Shown here in pieces: positions 23,601 to 34,823 of a stretch of 64,000 nucleotides of DNA. The notes beneath the pieces are model-generated. The model saw nothing but the letters and a program-made list of their open reading frames with translations. It was not told the origin of the DNA and ran no database searches. Location: NCBI GenBank assembly GCA_002946415.1, contig NJPS01000034.1:1-64000 (forward strand), written 5' to 3'. Within the stretch, counting starts at the first letter, position 1; each line of letters opens with the position of its first letter. The DNA is from Rutstroemia sp. NJR-2017a BVV2 (taxonomy: Eukaryota > Ascomycota > Leotiomycetes > Helotiales > Rutstroemiaceae). Made by a program: the position numbers and the translations under genes.

Positions 23601-26400
23601 GATGAAGATGAAGATGAAGATGGATGTCACTGTAGATGTCCACATGTTTTATGACTGTGGAGTATACTAGAACTGCCCAGGTGGCATGCCAGCCAGTCAG
23701 GCAATTTGCCGGGTACCGACCATCGCTGCCACAATGTGCTCCTGTTGCACGCAATCAGCCCATGATGGCGACTTTCGGATATGAAACGCCTGCTGAGAAT
23801 GTGTTGCGAATCGTAGGTAGATGTGTACACAACATCAGCATCCAACCAGGTAGCGCCGTAGCGGAAGAGATGACGGTGGGACGTGGGACGGTGGCTCGGT
23901 GGGAAGGATACGTACTCCTAATGTGATATGCGATCGAAGAGGTTAGAGAGATCAATATGAATAATACCCAAGATGGTTCCTTCTGCATCGTACAAGGGGG
24001 ATCGAAAGAAAGCTTGATGCTGCTGTGTCCAATCATTGTAACGCCGAAAAGCCGTGGCTACCGAATGATGGGGATGATTCTTGAAGTTCTGAACGGTCTC
24101 TAGGAAAATTTATTTCAACCCCTTCAATTCGCCAAATTGCTTCGAGGCTTCGGCGGGTATTCTGAATATATTCTGGTAGATTTACGGTACTGTATGCCCT
24201 TTAAAACTCTGCTTCAATGACACCTTACTCATTCACATTGCGTACTTGATTGTTAGCTGCTGATCATCTTTGGGAATCTTTCCCATCCACTACGGTGCTT
24301 GTGTAACCTGAGGCTGGTCTTTCTTGCCACTCTGCCTTCACATCATACCTTATGGATGCCTTACCGAGCCGTTCACGAATTATCTTCGGTGGTGGTCCGT
24401 AAGGTTGGCGGTACTGTGAAGAGTAGTTAGTACGAGTGCGGTCAAAGGTTGAGTTGATGGTTTATGCATATGAGATCTGTGTCCCTGTAAGCAGCCGTCG
24501 TAGGGCAGATGAGGATCGCCAAAGGGTTCTACGCATGTGTGACACAACTGGCGATTCTGCCAGTAGCAACAGCAACAGTTTGACGAGAGTAGACGACAAC
24601 GCTGCAGCAACCCGGCCGATGGAGATTGACCTAGTTCTGAAATGCATAAGCTTCATCCTGGCTAAAGTCAATTGATGATCGGGGATTCGTATAGCTCTGT
24701 AGAGAATACTGATGGAGAGCTAGGTTAGGACTCATAAGGACAACCCAGTTCTAGCAAGAGTGTCGAGAGCTAGAGAGGAGAGAAGGTCCAAGTGCTGTTG
24801 CAGATACCGTTTTCCTTGCAAGGTAGGAGTAACGTTAAGGTAGAGAAATACTACGGAGTAACTTCTCTCGGGGTTTGGCATCTTAGCTGACCTGGAGTAA
24901 GAAAGAAAGTTAAGGTTATGGGAGTCTAAGCGTCGGTTTGAACTTGGGGTTTGGGATGAGGGGATTCTTCACCGAGGCTTGCGAACCGTCTCGATCGTCT
25001 CCAACACGTTATGATTCAAGGGAAATAGGGAAATTAATAATTCCTAAAGTCCTCAGTGGGCGTAATTCTATTGGCTGACAAAAGTTTCCATTCGTCAGTT
25101 GGTCATGGTAGTCGTATATCCTGGCATCTTTCGACTGTACCTTTGTCTTTTTGATATCAGATATGCCATGTTACTCCCAGTTCGTCACTTCAAGGTTCAA
25201 ATTGATAGATGGATTCGGCAATATTGTAGTGTCGGGGAAAATAGTCCGGCGAAACCTGCGACATCTGAGGAGTCGAGCGATTCCGCATCAAGAGACGGCG
25301 CAACCTTGTGGATATGAGGGTATTGATGAAGGACTGTGATCACAGTTTAGGACCTTGCAGCAACACGAGAGAAGCGATATTGCTTTACACCTTGAAATCA
25401 TACCGGCGCTTCACAATCTCTTGCAAGAGAGCAATTGTGAATTCTACCTGCTCATAGTCCAGACTTCTTCCCCTCGGGACATTGTGCCTAATAACAGGCA
25501 CGTCTCATTGCATGTACCAAGAATACGATGATGCACCTATGATCAACTACCTATTTAGATCTACGAGCATGAACAGGGGAGGGAGAGGAGGGGAGGGGGC
25601 ATGCTTGAAGATGAAGAAGAAAACCTTAAGACACCAAATATATCCCCCTCTGGACGGATAGGGACGAATAGGGACGAATTGGATGACCAGAAAGGAAAGA
25701 ACGACGATGATGATGCTATTAAAATTTTGCGCTCGTGTGCTTCGGCCAATGATAAAATGCATGATTGAGTGAAAGTACTTTATCCTCCCCGTTGCCCGCA
25801 TTGAATATATCTCAGCTCGAGTACATTGATTGTGATATCTGAACATTAACGCATCCTCCAAAGCCAGCCAGCTTCTTATTTGAATTGCTCTATAGTGAGA
25901 TCTGATCCTACATCTGGAAAGGATCACACCGATCTTAAACTCCCTCTAGCATTGTTGTGCCGGATTACGGCACGAATATCTGATCGGCCATATATTTGCA
26001 CTTTATTCGCACTGGGTCATTCTTATATCCTCCTGAGTCTTACTCATCATCATCACTCGACAACACAATACCACCTCGACCTTCTCCATCTGGTAAGGGA
26101 GGGATTCGAAAAGGGAAAGAAAGGAAACAAGAGAGCAATTAGATAGGGTATGAAATTTCCTTTTAATCAATTTCTCATCAATGCTGTTGGCAGCTCATTC
26201 TACCCGCATACGTGTATATTTGGGAACAATGGCATCCGCATTGACATCGTGGATCTGTCAGCTAAAGAGCTTCCTCCAGCATCGGTTCACGCCATTATTA
26301 GCATTGTTTCCACGGGTCTCTCTGGTCGACTACAAGCGGTTCCGGATTAGATAACGGCGTCCTCTTCCTCGTCCTCATCTCTCGCCCCACCATCATTTCC
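17651..26400. other. Gene desert, about 8.7 kb, no convincing gene
   Basis: Several ORFs of 100-170 codons occur on both strands (for example 18438-18800 minus, 19769-20254 minus, 22655-23050 plus). None shows a domain, a plausible start context or splice partners. The sequence is of ordinary composition, not obviously AT-rich or mutated by RIP. There is a GATGAA triplet repeat at about 23604-23623. I found no transposase, reverse transcriptase or terminal repeats by eye. It may hold non-coding RNAs or distal regulatory elements of the transcription factor at 29.4 kb. Confidence 0.45.
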
Positions 26401-29382
26401 TTAGGGTTTTCCGTACCGGTAACCACGTCCACCGTGGACGTACCTAGCTAGGTCCAGACGTTGCTCCATATCATTTTATGTGTACTCAGTACGGCCGTTA
26501 CCATATATTACAGCATATCTTCGAAGGCCGTTTTCCTATCGAGAGCCAAGCCGCCCCTCCGCGTCCACCTCTATCCTAGTCTTGTCGTCCGTCTCCCCGT
26601 ATTTGTCTTGGATGGAGCAGAGGGAAAGCATCTCCAAGACAAGGCCGAATTTTTCCGTTGGTTTACGAACTCAAGAGATCTGGAAACACAAGCATATGCC
26701 AGGTACAACTTCTTCTACTCGCATTCAACGGCTGTTGGCAGACTGGACCTATCTTTACGTGGTGAGTAGTTTCGTAGCTTGATATGTATTGTACCTTTTT
26801 CCATGTCACCAGTTACCAGGTTAAGATTGTCCTTATCCACAATTTTAGAACGTTCACCCCATTCTATCCCAAATTTGGCAAATACGACCCAAAACAGGAA
26901 ATAATTAAAAATAATGCCGCGAGAAGACTAACCCTTTCTTGCATTTCTTTTCCCTATTTTCCTTTCTCTTGCGTACGCACTGAATTTTTCCTTCTCTTTC
27001 CGAAGCCAAACTAACTATTTCTACGTGTACAAGGATTAGAAGGGAAGGCAAGGAAGGGAAAAAAAGTGAGGACCGGAACAAAAGCAGCTCCGCCCAAGAG
27101 TGCCCACAAACAGTGCTCGTAAGTCAAGGCGCAAAGCACAAGGAAAACAGAAAACAGAAAACAGCGTCTACTACGAAATACTAACAGTACCAGTGCACCC
27201 AAGTACCAGCGCTACCCCTACCTAGTCCCCAGCCTCTAGTCTCTAGCCTCTAGTCCCTCGCCCTCGTCCCTCGTCCCTCGTCCCCTAGTCGAGTAGAAGC
27301 CAGGAAGAACGGCCTACTGCACGTCTCGCTCTCCCTTCATATCCCTGTCGCGCTGCAACTCTCTGCTGTAACCGAATACAGAAGGGATTCATTATTCATT
27401 CGTCACTTTGTTATTCATTCCGTCCACCACCAGCTCCACGAAGGGCACGAACAAGCAAGACCCAGACAGAGTCAGCACCAGCACCGGCATCAGAGTGAGA
27501 ATCAGAAACCACAATCAGAACATACACATAGATCCAACCCTAGAATCAGCAGAAGCAAGACCCCTCGCAGATAGGTCGAGGCAGCTTCCGAAAGACACAG
27601 GATCCGGTTCCATATCCACCAGCCAATCTTATACATCTACATACATCGCCAAAACCCCATATCTCATTCCGCTCTGTACATTGTACATTGTACCTCCATC
27701 CCTCCATCTGTCTCCCCGCTTATCTCTTTCTTCTTCATTATTCATTACTGCCAGGTACGCTCCATGAATCTTCATAGCTTCGACGTATCGGCTATATTTA
27801 CTTACTTTGCTGTACTTACCCACAGCTTCTTTCCCACATAATATATCTTCCATCCCTTCGAGGCTTCAGAGATCCGAGCTACCACTGCCAGAGCAACACC
27901 CATTCTCTGCACACCTAACGATTCGAAGTCCCACCCTACGAGCAAGGAAAACAGAAGAAAACGAGTCTCGGCGATTCCCAGACTTCCTGCATCCATCTAG
28001 AACCACCAGCACCAGTGCCTTTACGACTACCGTACCGTACCGACACGATACTTTCCCCCAGCCGTCAGTTCGTCCGATCACCAAGCGCGCCCAGAAGAAA
28101 ATTAATCCAAAAGAAAAAAGGCAACAAGCTCCGCCTGAAGTCAAATAAACCAGAATTCTACTTCAAGACCAGCAGTCCCGTTTACATTCCCAATATCATT
28201 TCTATTCCCGTTCCCGTTCCCATTCCCATTCCCATTCCTATTCCCATTTCCATTCCCACCGTACCCAGGTACATTGCAGCAGCGGAGTTTGCTACCTTTC
28301 AAGGTACCCCGAGCTACCTAGACCCTACCCGGACCCGAAGTCATACCTGGGTCTTCCTAGGATTCTTAATTATTCCCAGCGTATCGATACACAGCACGCA
28401 CGCAGGAAACCAACCAAGCAAGCAACAACCACAATAGGATACCCATTACCCATTACCCATTACCATCCATTATATCAACATCAACACCAGCCACTACCAA
28501 AAATTCAGAAATCCTCAACTTATTCTCCTCATTCTTATTCTTCGTCCTCCAACTTTATTTCGTCTCGGATAATAATTTCCTCCGCTTCTTATATTGCGTT
28601 TTTCCTATTTGAATTAGATTCTGCTTGACATCTCGCCGTTTCGTACGATTTGGGTGTTCTTCCCAGGTTCCTGCCAGGTCAACGCTCCACGGTTTACGCT
28701 TCCACGCCTCTTCCACCCCACCACGAATGTAATCTTTTTCCAAATCCAACCCCCTCCAGGAATTTCACCACTTAGCCTTGGACCTCCTCCATCGGAGAGC
28801 TCTCCGTTCCTTTCCACATTTTACACATTTCACTGCGCACGTCGCACATCACCACACATCGTTCGGTGCATACTGCAGCTCACCGTCCACGTCAACTAGT
28901 CACGAACGTTCACAGCTGCAGTGGTACCTCACTTTTGGCTCTTGCCCGTCCTGTCTCATCCTGATTCCGGAAGTAGCGCAAAATTTCGTGCCAACTTTTA
29001 GGGCATAGACGCCTCTCATCGGTGTTCGAAAACACTTATCACTGCAATTGCAAGGAACAACATTCATTCGCGCCTTGTCTAACTGCGAATTGCCTTGTCA
29101 AAAGGATCTCGAGAGCTGGAAAAGTGCCTGTGGGTAGACCCATTCTAGAAACTAATTCATAGGGTAAAAGCACAAAACTGAGCAAAACCAGAAAGTCGCA
29201 GCACTCGAAGAAAACAGAAACGAAGCTGTTTACTTAAATTGGCTTCCGGAATAGCATGCCATTAGCAGACGACCGAGAAGTCCAGCGCGTTTTAAACACA
29301 CCTTCGAGAAGGACACAGCTGTTGCAAGAACGGCCTTGACCCTTCTTGAGCTATCAACCTTCAGTTGCATAACATCATTTCC
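26401..29382 (+). promoter_or_regulatory. Putative long 5' leader/promoter of the Zn2Cys6 factor
   Basis: For nearly 3 kb the plus strand is strongly pyrimidine- and CA-rich with many short C/T runs, typical of long 5' leaders of developmental regulators in filamentous fungi. It contains a (TCCCAT)-like hexamer array (about 28200-28258), three TTACCCA units near 28440-28465, GTCCCTC repeats near 27255-27285 and AACAGAAA repeats near 27143-27163. Many short upstream ORFs are present. Transcription of this segment is inferred from composition only. Confidence 0.35.
28200..28258. repeat. Degenerate hexamer repeat (TTCCCATTCCCG type)
   Basis: About nine consecutive units of TTCCC followed by A/G or AT occur in the leader-like region upstream of the Zn2Cys6 factor. 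Confidence 0.8.
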
Positions 29383-32063
29383 ATGCAATCTCCAACTCAC
29401 CAATTGGACCAATCGAATATCTCGCTCGGCGAAAGGCGAGGAAAATCAGACCTGGCTCGCTTTTCTCTAGATTTGAGTTGGGCAAGAGCGGTGGCCGACG
29501 GTTCTCAGCCCTGGGCATACCCGTCTCCGCCCATGTCAGGATCTCCGCCACTCCCTCCAAGACACAACCCAGATGCCGGTGATCGTGTCCATGGGAGTTA
29601 TGGGTCAACGGGGAATGTCTTTCGTGGAGGCCGTATGCCTCAATCAGAGCAATTCGATCAAATGAGGGGGATACCGCTAAGGACATATCAACAGGAACCG
29701 CACGCGCAATTAACATATCCTCAGTACCAAATGGAAGATGTGCCGGGGCAGTATCAGTACCAGCAGCCGCGGACGCAAATGGCATCTCAGCAGCATCATC
29801 TATATGCTCCACAGCCGGCCTCAGCTCCATACCCAGCAGCCGAGAGACAGCCAATGGGGGAAATGCCAGGCTATACTTCTCCAAAATCACAGAGGAAAAC
29901 AAAGGGTCATGTAGCATCAGCTTGTGTACCTTGCAAGAGAGCGCATCTCAGGTACGTAACACCCAGCTTCAGCTCGTTGGTTGCACTAACAATATTGTAG
30001 ATGTGACGGTATGTTCTTCAATCCTTAATGCCAGCAAACCTTTCCATGTTCTTTCATGCCATTGCACTTTGGCCCCAACGATTGCCAGCATTATATTTCT
30101 ATTCCATATACAGTGCCGGATTTTAAGGCGCCGCCATCCACTTTGATCGGCGAAATAGAGGACCAAGTACTGCACTCACTCAAGTGAGACCTCGATCGAC
30201 GCCGAAATGGTGGTAGCGAGCAACGACCTGGAGAGATCCGAATCCTAGTCTGCACCACCTCGTGAGGGCCATGTTCGGTGACACAGTGGAAAGGATCGAC
30301 TCTATTCATGGCGTCAGCGACGATGTTGATTGAGTCAGTTTCCGTACGTGGCGCTATAGAGGAGTTGCTAGTAGCGTGGACTGGTCACGGATTTGATTCT
30401 ATTTTGGGGACAAGCGTCTCTTATGGAGCCCGGGAAACTTTTCCGCGACTTTACCACGGAACATTTTGTTGTCCAAATACGAATCCCCTTAAAAGTCTAT
30501 TATGGAACTTTCCGTTTCAATCTCGGTTGGGTCGAATTTTCATGATTTGAGGTTTCACGAACATTTTCCAAGGTCACTAAGCAGTGGACCAGAAGTTTGG
30601 GTCCGAGAAGTCAAAGTCGCACTTGACACTGAGACCCGAGGGGTATTACGGAATCTTCCATTAGTAGCCGACCCAGGCCCAAGTGGACATGCGGTTCGGA
30701 AATAAGTTGATTGTAAACTCTTCAGAGTTCATGGACTAATATGCTTATCGCATAAGCTTGCTCGCTTTATGATGATTTCGCGCTGATTCTCTGCTTTTTT
30801 TGGTACCGCACCTGCGTGACTTTTGCTGATTTGGATAACTGTATAGCCCAACGACCGTGCTCCCGATGTCTCAGCAATGGAAAGGAAGACACATGTGTCG
30901 ATGTTCAGCACAAGAAGAGAGGTCGGCCGAGGCTACGAGATGAGCGGGAGCCGCGATACGAAGGCTCGGGACCGAATTACACACCACCAGTGGATTCTAT
31001 GAGGAGACCCCTCACAATGTTCTCCGCTAGTGATGCTCCAGTTTCCACTCCCTTCTCAGAACTCCAAAGAGCGAATAGTGGATACAGGGTGTTGAAATCA
31101 CAGGGAGGAAGTTCAATGAGCCATGGAATGATACCAGCCCCGATAAACACGAACATTTACAATGACGCGATGTCGATGAATCCGCGAACGACATATAACG
31201 AACCGGCTTGTGCATTCCTAACGATGGAAATGCAAATCGCCAAAACCACTCAAGCCTTTTCAGGAGTTGTGGGTGCGCTGTCGGTGCTGGGCAGGAAATT
31301 GCATGATCTCGTGAGTGCGCCTGACCGAGACAAGATATTCCGTCTGCAGAGAGGCTTCGAAGACGAACGTCGAGGCAGGGATCCAAGCTACCTTCCGCCA
31401 ATATTTTCGAAAGAGGAAGAAGATAGAGTCATCTCTTCATTGAGCTTTGCACCTAATGAGATTGGCCAATTGAGGACCGATCGCCCAGAGATTTTTACCT
31501 TCCAGAACGCCGACGGTCAGCAGAGAAGCTTTCATGTTCAGCTCGGTCTCGCGAAAAAAGATTCCATCTATTTCATACTACTCGTGGTCCATATCCCGGC
31601 GACACCACAGGCGTATCAGCAATCTTCCTCTTCACCATACTCGCGGGACTCTGTATCTCATGAATCAGCGTATGGCTACCAGACTCCCGGTCAGGTGTAC
31701 GCGTCACAAACGCCTGGGACTTCGCCATTCATGTCAAATCCGACCTTCGGTGACGTACGTGGAGACATGATGGGCTACAGGCCCCAAGGCCAGCTTGTAC
31801 AGAATGTTGCTGGGTATTCGCAGGCCCAACCCAGACAGGAATACGCTCAAAATCAGATGGCGCAACCAATGATGATGGATAATCCATCGATGCAGTCACG
31901 GCCACAATCAGCACAAAGATCCTCTGATCTTCAGCTACCACCGATTCGCGGGCAACGTAGTGATGCTCAAGCCGATGCTGCAAGACAGCGAGACGACAGG
32001 AGCGGCCGCGTTGATATCGGAGGACTGCTAGAGAATCCAGATGCCTCCCGTCGAAGAAAATGA
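29383..32063 (+). CDS. Zn2Cys6 transcription factor with AT-hook-like basic motif
   Basis: Exons are 29383-29951, an 8-nt microexon at 30001-30008 and 30847-32063, giving 597 residues. The first ATG in frame is at 29383. Residues 1-170 are rich in Pro, Gln and Ser. The binuclear zinc cluster has Cys181, 184, 191, 197, 200 and 209 (spacing C2-C6-C5-C2-C8). The microexon supplies the third Cys and the Asp after it. Directly after the cluster comes KKRGRPRLRD, an AT-hook-like DNA-contact motif. The segment from EPACAFLTMEMQIAKTTQAF to YFILLVVHIP resembles the PAS-like region found in some fungal zinc-cluster activators (tentative). The C-terminus is Gln/Ser/Met-rich. Nuclear DNA binding is secure from the motif; the target pathway is not known. 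The long upstream gene-free region suggests complex regulation. Confidence 0.9.
30009..30846 (+). other. 838-nt intron inside the zinc-cluster coding region
   Basis: The donor is GTATGT at 30009, directly after the 8-nt microexon. The acceptor is GTATAG at 30841-30846, with a GCTGATTTGGATAACTG branch region. It is more than ten times the usual intron length in this window. No ORF inside has coding character and no repeat ends were found. Confidence 0.7.
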
Positions 32064-33339
32064 TTGTCTTTTTCACGAACCAGCCCATTCCAGATGAGGC
32101 ATGTCTTACGGCGCGATGAATGAACACGGCTATCTTTCCTATATTTGACCCAGTGCAAGATTTTCGCACAATCTCCGTGATATAATGAGGTCGGCCTTCG
32201 CGTCTTCGATCTTTCTCGTCGATTCTGGCCGAGCAGAACCAAATTGCAATCTTCCTCCCCATTTTTGTATTTCGATTCTTGTATTGTATATTGCTGCACA
32301 ACAACCTTTTATCTACCTTGTCATATCAGGATACCGGCCGCCGATACTTTTTGTTGTATATTACTTTTTAGCGTTGTTGTTGCTGTTGTTATCTTGTTTT
32401 GATTTTTTGTTGGCGTATTTGCGAAAACCACACTGCTGGCGTTTTAGTCGATGTTATTGTTTTTTGCATTTCATGGCTGGATATGAGTCTCTCTCCTCGT
32501 CGGTATGAGGAGAGAGCGTGTACGATATATGCGTTGGAAATTTCGGGAGAAGGTGGATGGACGGGCAAAAAGCATCCTTTGTCGGAGAATGATGAGGATT
32601 TTATGATGATAATAGTGAGAGGAAGAGAGGACGCGCTGGGTTGTTAGCTGTGTGGGAGAAACAAAAGAAAGAATTCAAGACAAAATGAGCTTTTTGCATG
32701 TTTGAAAGATTTTTCTTTCGAGAAAGACTTTGGCGGCTTGATTGATGTGATTGATTTGAATTGCAATTGATATTTGTTATGTATGTTTGTATGTCCTTTG
32801 TTTTGGTGGTGAGGAATAGTAGCGGTGTAGTGGGAGTGGGAGTTGGGGGAGGGGGGAAAGAAAGGAAGAGACGCACGAAAATCTCTATTCTAGGGCTTTG
32901 CAATTCGTTTGCTTCGGTTTGGATTGACTTGGTTTGATTTGGGTCGGCTTAGATTGACTTGGTTTGATTTGATTTGGGTTGACTTGGTTTGGGTTTTATT
33001 GGGTTGGGTAGGTTAGAGCAAGCAAGCAAAACCATGGATGGATTATGTATGGACGGACAGACGGAACGCCCAATTGAGATCATGGTATGGTATGGTATGG
33101 AAATGGAATTGGGGATCATATAAGTTATAGTAGAGTACAGTAGAAGTAGAATCTGCGAAATCTTTTTCATCTATATATATAGAATATGTGTGTATAGTGT
33201 ATGGTATGTTCGGTATTGATGGGATGTGATGTGATGTGTATAGTACGGTGTATTATGATGGTGGGGGGGCCAATTAGATAGATGCTGGGGACTTGGATGT
33301 AACGTTTGCCCACCCCCACTTCAGTTGCGGCAGATGGGG

Positions 33340-33435
33340 GAGAGGAGGGGGAGGGGAGGCTGGGGGAGTGGGGATGAGGAGATGTTTGTTTGGGGGAGAG
33401 GAGGGGAGGGGAGGGGAGGGGAAGGGAGGGGTTCG
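33340..33435 (+). repeat. G-rich (GGGGA)n tract
   Basis: Repeated GGGGAGGGGA units on the plus strand contain many GGG/GGGG runs separated by one to three bases, a G-quadruplex-prone pattern. Confidence 0.8.
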
Positions 33436-34682
33436 ATGGGTTGGTGTGGGTTTTACTTTTGAATTGCTGAGGAGTTTAATTAAGGTTAATTGAGTAGCTA
33501 CATATTGAAGTGCTGGTTTTTTGTTCTTGGGGTTGGGGGGGTGAGAGGCGGGGTTTGTTGGTTGTATTGGTTGTGCTGGATGTATGTATTGCTTGGAGGC
33601 GAGGTTGGTTGGGTTACTGAGATGAGGAAAGGACGTCATATTTCATCTATTCGGCTGGAAGAGGTGGATAGAGAGCGAAAAAGGGAGAGTAGAGCGAAAT
33701 GAAGGGGAGTGGTCCAAATGGATATATAAATTGAGAAATAGGAAGGAAAACTCAGTGTAATTGGTGCTTATCTTACCTCATGTCGGCAGTTGGGTTTGGT
33801 GGGTGTAGAGTTGGTTTACGGTTGGTTAGTAAGTGCAAGTGAGTGAGTGTATATGGAAAAGAGATAGGAGAGAGGAACTTCGGAGAATTTTGAGGATCAT
33901 GAAACGGTGACGGCGAATGAGGGGATGGGATGGGATTGCGATGGATGGATGAGGGGTGTGGGGTTATGGTTGCGGGCTGCTTTTTTCGGAGATTTTCTTT
34001 TTCTGGTGGGCTTGCTTTGGGGGGTTTGGTGGACTTGGTGCCAAGTTGGTGGTGGTGGACTTGGCTTGGTGGGGTTGAGTTGGGGGTTGAGTTGAGTGAG
34101 TTGGGGGGTTGAATTGCACTTGGGGGCGGTGTTGGATTGGATTGCATTGCATTCGATTGCATTGGATAAGAATTGGATATATTGAAACTGTGGCAAGACC
34201 TACCTTATTCAGTAATGCACTTAATAGAAGTGCATATTACAGAACGGTAGGTTGGTCTCGACTGATTTTCTCATTATGGGTATAGGGCCCTTATTATAGA
34301 CCAGTATCGGCATTCATCCGATGTACAACTAATTTACACTCGGTGATTGCACCGACAGAAGCAGAAAAGTGTATTAGAACTGGACCCCACGTTGACAAAG
34401 AGTAAAGCTCATACGTTCATCGTGGAACTGCATCAGTATGGTAAGTGGTGAATAACCTCATTCCGGTCTTATTCTTCTCTGTTTCATGTTTTTTCATATA
34501 ACTGTTGACCAACCACCAGTCACGCCATTATTAAGTAAAACAGCACTCCTGTAGTAATCTGTTCAGGGCTATAATAAGCATCAGTCCACATAGCAGAATT
34601 ACGGTCACGCCACATTCATTACTCGTTTTGATTGCATCCTCATTTCTCAATGTTCGACCGGTAATGTTCCATATTACACAGG

Positions 34683-34784
34683 CATGCTAAAAAAAGCTCG
34701 AACAGAATAATATGGTAGTTATATTCATTCTACATGCTAAAAACACAATCTCAAACAGAATAACATAGTAGTTCTATTCATTCT
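34683..34784. repeat. Two imperfect ~50-bp direct repeats
   Basis: Both copies begin CATGCTAAAAA, contain AACAGAATAA, and end TAGTT.TATTCATTCTA. The second copy has a few small insertions. They lie just downstream of the stop of the poly-Ser membrane protein. Confidence 0.8.
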
Positions 34785-34823
34785 ACATCTATCCCACCTC
34801 CACCCAGCCAGTCCGCTCAGTAA

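Larger units (their letters stand above)
32064..34823. other. Intergenic, low-complexity purine/pyrimidine-skewed DNA
   Basis: The 3' UTR of the transcription factor is expected up to roughly 32.5 kb. From 32.8 to 34.2 kb the plus strand is extremely G/T-rich, with TTGGTTTGATTTGGG repeats (32905-33010), ATGGT repeats (33083-33103) and GGGGA runs (33390-33430) that could form G-quadruplexes. ORFs here are artefacts of the skew. Two imperfect 50-bp copies lie at 34683-34784. No protein gene is seen. Confidence 0.5.

Noticed and set aside
33773..34196. Minus-strand ORFs rich in Pro, Asn, Ser and Gln
   Set aside because: Produced by the G/T-rich low-complexity strand; overlapping frames are equally open.
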